Of a stretch of DNA of 64,000 nt, positions 59,001-64,000 are shown one piece after another. The stretch comes from Ptiloglossa arizonensis (taxonomy: Eukaryota; Arthropoda; Insecta; Hymenoptera; Colletidae), in contig NW_027479531.1 of the NCBI RefSeq assembly GCF_051014685.1, forward strand, positions 1 to 64,000. The letters are read 5' to 3'. Both the position numbers and the translations under genes were made by a program. The notes below the pieces were generated by a model, which saw nothing but the letters and a program-made list of their open reading frames with translations, searched no databases and was not told the DNA's origin. Numbering within the stretch: the stretch's first letter is position 1; each line of letters starts with the position of its first letter.

Positions 59001-62000
59001 TATACGTTATACGTTATACGTTATACGTTATACGTTATACGTTATACGTTATACGTTATACGTTATACGTTATACGTTATACGTTATACGTTATACGTTA
59101 TACGTTATACGTTATACGTTATACGTTATACGTTATACGTTATACGTTATACGTTATACGTTATACGTTATACGTTAAACGTTATACGTTATACGTTATA
59201 CGTTATACGTTATACGTTATACGTTATACCTTATACGTTATACGTTATACGTTATACGTTATACGTTATACGTTATACGTTATACGTTATACGTTATACG
59301 TTATGCGTTATACGTTATACGTTATGCGTTATACGTTATACCTTATACGTTATACGTTTTACGTTATATGTTATGCGTTATACGTTATACGTTATACGTT
59401 ATACGTTATACGTTATACGTTATACGTTATACGTTAAACGTTATACGTTATACGTTATACGTTATACGTTATGCGGTATACGTTATACGTTATACGTGTT
59501 ACGTCATCCGTTATACGTTATACGTTATACGTTATACGCAATGCGTTATCCGTTATACGTTATACGTTATCCGTTATACGTTATACGTTATACGTTACAC
59601 GTTATACGTTACACGTTATACGTTATACGTTATACGTTATACGTTATACGTTATACGTTATACGTTATACGTTATACGTTATACGTTATACGTTATACGT
59701 TATTCGTTATACGTTATACGTTGTACGTTATACGTTATACGTTATACGTTATACGTTATACGTTATACGTTATACGTTATACGTTATACGTTATACGTTA
59801 TACGTTATACGTTATACGTTATACGTTATATGTTATACGTTATACGTTAAACGTTATACGTTATACGTTATACGTTATACGTTATACGTTATACGTTATG
59901 CGGTATACGTTATACGTTATACGTGTTACGTCATCCGTTATACGTTATACGTTATACGTTATACGCAATGCGTTATCCGTTATACGTTATACGTTATCCG
60001 TTACACGTTATACGTTATACGTTACACGTTATACGTTATACGTTATACGTTATACGTTATACGTTATACGTTATACGTTATACGTTATACGTTATACGTT
60101 ATACGTTATACGTTATACGTTATACGTTATACGTTATACGTTATACGTTATACGTTATACGTTATACGTTATACGTTATACGTTATACGTTATACGTTAT
60201 ACGTTATACGTTACACGTTATACGTTACACGTTATACGTTATACGTTATACGCTATACGTTATACGTTATACGTTATACGTTATACGTTATGCGGTATAC
60301 GTTATACGTTATACGTGTTACGTCATCCGTTATACGTTATACGTTATACGTTATACGTAATGCGTTATCCGTTATACGTTATACGTTATCCGTTATACGT
60401 TATACGTTATACGTTACACGTTATACGTTATACGTTATACGTTATACGTTATACGTTATACGTTATACGTTATACGTTATACGTTATACGTTATACGTTA
60501 TACGTTATACGTTATACGTTATACGTTATACGTTATACGTTATACGTTATACGTTATACGTTATACGTTATACGTTATACGTTATACGTTATACGTTATA
60601 CGTTAAACGTTATACGTTATACGTTATACGTTATACGTTATACGTTATACCTTATACGTTATACGTTATACGTTATACGTTATACGTTATACGTTATACG
60701 TTATACGTTATGCGTTATACGTTATACGTTATGCGTTATACGTTATACCTTATACGTTATACGTTTTACGTTATACGTTATGCGTTACACGTTATACGTT
60801 ACACGTTATACGTTATACGTTATACGTTATACGTTATACGTTATACGTTATACGTTATACGTTATACGTTATACGTTATACGTTATACGTTATACGTTAT
60901 ACGTTATACGTTATACGTTATACGTTATACGTTATACGTTATACGTTATACGTTATACGTTATACGTTAAACGTTATACGTTATACGTTATACGTTATAC
61001 GTTATACGTTATACGTTATACCTTATACGTTATACGTTATACGTTATACGTTATACGTTATACGTTATACGTTATACGTTATACGTTATACGTTATGCGT
61101 TATACGTTATACGTTATGCGTTATACGTTATACCTTATACGTTATACGTTTTACGTTATATGTTATGCGTTATACGTTATACGTTATACGTTATACGTTA
61201 TACGTTATACGTTATACGTTATACGTTAAACGTTATACGTTATACGTTATACGTTATACGTTATGCGGTATACGTTATACGTTATACGTGTTACGTCATC
61301 CGTTATACGTTATACGTTATACGTTATACGTTATACGTTATACGTTATACGTTATACGTTATACGTTATACGTTATACGTTATACGTTATACGTTATACG
61401 TTATACGTTATACGTTATACGTTATGCGTTATACGTTATACGTTATACGTTATACGTTATACGTTATACGTTACACGTAATACGTTACACGTTATACGTT
61501 ATACGTTATACGCTATACGTTATACGTTATACGTTATACGTTATACGTTATGCGGTATACGTTATACGTTATACGTGTTACGTCATCCGTTATACGTTAT
61601 ACGTTATACGTTATACGTAATGCGTTATCCGTTATACGTTATACGTTATCCGTTATACGTTATACGGTATACGTTACACGTTATACGTTATACGTTATAC
61701 GTTATACGTTATACGTTATACGTTATACGTTATACGTTATACGTTATACGTTATACGTTATACGTTATACGTTATACGTTATACGTTATACGTTATACGT
61801 TATACGTTATACGTTATACGTTATACGTTATACGTTATACGTTATACGTTATACGTTATACGTTATACGTTATACGTTATACGTTATACGTTATACGTTA
61901 TACGTTATACGTTATACGTTAAACGTTATACGTTATACGTTATACGTTATACGTTATACGTTATACGTTATACCTTATACGTTATACGTTATACGTTATA

Positions 62001-64000
62001 CGTTATACGTTATACGTTATACGTTATACGTTATACGTTATACGTTATACGTTATGCGTTATACGTTATACGTTATGCGTTATACGTTATACCTTATACG
62101 TTATACGTTTTACGTTATATGTTATGCGTTATACGTTATACGTTATACGTTATACGTTATACGTTATACGTTATACGTTATACGTTAAACGTTATACGTT
62201 ATACGTTATACGTTATACGTTATGCGGTATACGTTATACGTTATACGTGTTACGTCATCCGTTATACGTTATACGTTATACGTTATACGCAATGCGTTAT
62301 ACGTTATACGTTATACGTTATACGTTATACGTTATACGTTATACGTTATACGTTATACGTTATACGTTATACGTTATACGTTATACGTTATACGTTATAC
62401 GTTATATGTTAAACGTTATACGTTAAACGTTATACGTTATACGTTATACGTTATACGTTATACGTTATACGTTATGCGGTATACGTTATACGTTATACGT
62501 GTTACGTCATCCGTTATACGTTATACGTTATACGTTATACGCAATGCGTTATCCGTTATACGTTATACGTTATCCGTTATACGTTATACGTTATACGTTA
62601 CACGTTATACGTTATACGTTATACGTTATACGTTATACGTTATACGTTATACGTTATACGTTATACGTTATACGTTATACGTTATACGTTATACGTTATA
62701 CGTTATACGTTATACGTTATACGTTATACGTTATACGTTATACGTTATACGTTATACGTTATACGTTATACGTTATACGTTACACGTTATACGTTACACG
62801 TTATACGTTACACGTTATACGTTATACGTTATACGCTATACGTTATACGTTATACGTTATACGTTATACGTTATGCGGTATACGTTATACGTTATACGTG
62901 TTACGTCATCCGTTATACGTTATACGTTATACGTTATACGTAATGCGTTATCCGTTATACGTTATACGTTATCCGTTATACGTTATACGTTATACGTTAC
63001 ACGTTATACGTTATACGTTATACGTTATACGTTATACGTTATACGTTATACGTTATACGTTATACGTTATACGTTATACGTTATACGTTATACGTTATAC
63101 GTTATACGTTATACGTTATACGTTACACGTAATACGTTACACGTTATACATTATACGTTATACGCTATACGTTATACGTTATACGTTATACGTTATACGT
63201 TATACGTTATACGTTATACGTTATACGTTATACGTTATACGTTAAACGTTATACGTTATACGTTATACGTTATACGTTATACGTTATACCTTATACGTTA
63301 TACGTTATACGTTATACGTTATACGTTATACGTTATACGTTATACGTTATGCGTTATACGTTATACGTTATGCGTTATACGTTATACCTTATACGTTATA
63401 CGTTTTACGTTATACGTTATGCGTTATACGTTATACGTTATACGTAATGCGTTATACGTTATACGTTATACGTTATCCGTTATACGTTATACGTTATACG
63501 TTTAACGTTATACGTTACACGTTATACGTTATACGTTATACGTTATACGTTATACGTTATACGTTATACGTTATACGTTATACGTTATACGTTATACGTT
63601 ATACGTTATACGTTATACGTTATACGTTATACGTTATACGTTATACGTTATACGTTATACGTTATACGTTATACGTTATACGTTATACGTTACACGTAAT
63701 ACGTTACACGTTATACATTATACGTTATACGCTATACGTTATACGTTATACGTTATACGTTATACGTTATGCGGTATACGTTATACGTTATACGTGTTAC
63801 GTCATCCGTTATACGTTATACGTTATACGTTATACGTAATGCGTTATCCGTTATACGTTATACGTTATCCGTTATACGTTATACGGTATACGTTACACGT
63901 TATACGTTATACGTTATACGTTATACGTTATACGTTATACGTTATACGTTATACGTTATACGTTATACGTTATACGTTATACGTTATACGTTATACTTTA
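47051..64000 (+). repeat. CGTTATA satellite dominated by cassette B
   Basis: Cassette B (CGGTATA, two CGTTATA, CGTGTTA, CGTCATC, some CGTTATA, CGTAATG, CGTTATC, CGTTATA, CGTTATA, CGTTATC, then CGTTACA) recurs every few hundred bases to the end. Its sub-variants (GTAATGC against GCAATGC, CGTTATC against CTTTATC) define families. Shorter tandem duplications are nested: 4116 bp (49309/53425, 49676/53792, 49878/53994) and 1645 bp (57723/59368, 57826/59471, 58278/59923). A TTATACCTTATACG variant and a GTTTTACGTTATATGTTATGCG string mark sub-blocks. The array runs off the window. No gene, RNA or unique sequence is seen. Confidence 0.95.

Noticed and set aside
1..64000. Telomere repeat
   Set aside because: CGTTATA lacks the G-run of telomeric units (TTTAGGG, TTAGGG) and is full of diverged cassettes arranged in higher-order units.
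1..64000. CRISPR array
   Set aside because: There are no unique spacers between conserved repeats. The intervals are the same heptamer with point changes.

Overview
The window is 64 kb of a eukaryotic nuclear satellite with one short insertion. Except for 11921-12935, the whole sequence is a head-to-tail array of the heptamer CGTTATA and point-mutated relatives (28.6% GC for the pure unit, one CpG per 7 bases). I see no protein-coding gene, rRNA, tRNA, CRISPR array or bacterial-type gene. Because 7 is not a multiple of 3, each plus-strand frame cycles through all three phases and reads the same stop-free heptapeptide (YTLYVIR)n. The minus strand meets TAA every 21 bases. The many long plus-strand open frames are therefore a property of the repeat and not genes.

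The only unique sequence is a 1015-bp, GC-richer island at 11921-12935. I read it as a complete non-autonomous LTR element of the retrozyme class, on the minus strand. It has two apparently identical 253-bp LTRs. Each LTR carries a TATA box followed about 40 nt later by a type III hammerhead ribozyme with all core residues present. A primer binding site follows the 5' LTR, a polypurine tract precedes the 3' LTR, and 4-bp CGTT target-site duplications flank the element. The ribozymes would release a 762-nt monomer RNA able to circularise. Paralogous copies of the same satellite segment lack the element and show the empty site, so the insertion came after the segment was duplicated.

Satellite layout. 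1-5333: heptamers with many copies of a mutated cassette I call A (CTTCATA-GGTCTTA ... GTAATATGTAATACG). 5334-7420: a variant-rich block also found at about 37.1 and 42.1 kb. 7421-11920 and 12936-15833: related blocks on the two sides of the retrozyme. 15834-23572, 23573-31851 and 31852 to about 37.1 kb: three copies, the last partial, of a 7.7-8.3 kb higher-order unit. 37113-42102 and 42103 to about 47.05 kb: a 5.0-kb tandem duplication. From about 38.7 kb to the end a second cassette (B: CGTGTTA-CGTCATC, GTAATGCGTTATCCG, GTTACACG) is densely amplified and A almost disappears.

Organism: a eukaryote. LTR-type retrozymes are best known from plants, so a plant or alga is my first guess, but the sequence does not prove it. 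Positions and offsets were read by eye. Fold energies and database matches were not computed.
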